Shown here: positions 63,628 to 64,000 of the stretch, piece after piece | Position numbering within the stretch: position 1 is the first letter of the stretch | How the letters are laid out: each line of letters opens with the position of its first letter | Source: Sphingosinicella sp. LHD-64 | GTDB lineage: Bacteria > Pseudomonadota > Alphaproteobacteria > Sphingomonadales > Sphingomonadaceae | NCBI RefSeq assembly: GCF_031157375.1 | Contig: NZ_JAVIFV010000003.1 | Coordinates: forward strand, 1,066,001 to 1,130,000 | Direction of reading: 5' to 3' | Length of the DNA stretch: 64,000 bases | Notes under the pieces: generated by a model | What the model was told of the DNA's origin: nothing | The model's input: only the letters and a program-made list of their open reading frames with translations | Databases searched by the model: none | Made by a program: the position numbers and the translations under genes

Positions 63628-64000
63628 CTACTCGCCGGAAAAATGGGGCGTGTAGGGACAAGTGCGGGCCGGCGTCACCATGCGGCTATATTGACGGCCA
63701 AGATAGCGATAATAGCAGATACGTCTGTCGCCGGTGATCCGCTGCCCGACAAGAGTCGCCATTGACGGTATCGGCCTTGCGTGCGGTGAGTCGTCGCCCG
63801 GATCCCGGTCCGGGCATCTCTCCGAAACATCGACCCTGCGAGTCGGCCTGCGCGGCACCTGCCCCGAAGGCTCCTCATCCGACTGCACGTCACCTTCCGC
63901 GCGCGCATCCTGATCAGGCGATTCATAGATGCAGAGCCGGCGGCCGCGCTCGAGACGCTGGTCGACCAGCGGTGATGTCGGACGAACGAGCCCACCGGAT
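63628..64000 (-). CDS. Unknown protein, C-terminal 123 residues (5' end beyond window)
   Basis: The frame is open from the right edge to the TGA at 63628; the start is outside. Two copies of a motif are visible: QRLERGRRLCIYES near the edge and QRITGDRRICYYRYLG near the C-terminus, separated by a polar, Pro/Asp/Arg-rich linker. The last copy is followed by RTCPYTPHFSGE. Similar cysteine-tyrosine motifs occur in small secreted sphingomonad proteins (recollection). Function unknown. The GTG/ATG frames inside this region are internal or other-frame shadows. Confidence 0.65.
   Translation of the reverse strand, partial: SGGLVRPTSPLVDQRLERGRRLCIYESPDQDARAEGDVQSDEEPSGQVPRRPTRRVDVSERCPDRDPGDDSPHARPIPSMATLVGQRITGDRRICYYRYLGRQYSRMVTPARTCPYTPHFSGE

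Noticed and set aside
63675-63995. 106-residue open frame on the - strand at the right edge
   Set aside because: It overlaps, in a different frame, the open-ended gene with the duplicated Cys/Tyr motif, and is Arg/Ser-rich without any pattern.

Overview
The window is a high-GC bacterial chromosome segment. Its gene content points to an alphaproteobacterium, most likely a sphingomonad (inference): DUF2849 and DUF934 sit in the sulfite-reductase operon, tamA/tamB are paired, start codons include GTG and TTG, and two kinds of long palindromic intergenic repeat are present. No rRNA, tRNA, CRISPR array, transposase or phage gene was seen.

Region 1 (1-4178, + strand) is the end of a flagellar cluster: the tail of flgK, then flgL, motA, motB and a diguanylate cyclase. 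Region 2 (4175-11403, - strand) is a tightly overlapped assimilatory sulfate-reduction operon, DUF2849-cysI-DUF934-cysH-cysG-cysD-cysN. CysH is of the Fe-S (APS reductase) type and CysN carries a C-terminal APS-kinase-like domain without a P-loop, so the pathway probably goes directly from APS to sulfite. cysG contains an in-frame palindromic repeat. Region 3 (11639-13710, +) holds an ABM-like monooxygenase and a secreted DUF885 metallopeptidase.

Region 4 (13704-31615, -) is devoted to the outer membrane: tpsB, tpsA (2193 aa, glycine-rich beta-helix exoprotein), a signal-peptide-bearing TPR-CHAT caspase-like protein, then tamA and tamB. The TpsB-TpsA-CHAT unit, joined by 1- and 4-nt overlaps, is the best candidate for a little-described system: a surface exoprotein made together with its own protease. 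Region 5 (31720-34895) holds small exported or membrane proteins, a PPP-type phosphatase and a periplasmic M48/PDZ peptidase.

Region 6 (34647-63522) is a large Wzx/Wzy-type exopolysaccharide cluster on both strands. It contains nucleotide-sugar genes (UDP-GlcA 4-epimerase, WbpM-like 4,6-dehydratase, WreQ-like reductase, gmd, fcl, UDP-HexNAc dehydrogenase), an initiating sugar-phosphate transferase, four glycosyltransferases, four methyltransferases including a frameshifted FkbM gene, an AsnB amidotransferase, a MurJ-family flippase, two polymerase/ligase-like membrane proteins, wza and wzc, and a Tat-exported beta-helix protein. The inferred polymer contains fucose, a uronic acid (possibly amidated) and an N-acetylated 6-deoxyhexose, with methyl groups. 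The window ends inside a - strand gene for a cysteine-containing protein with a duplicated motif.
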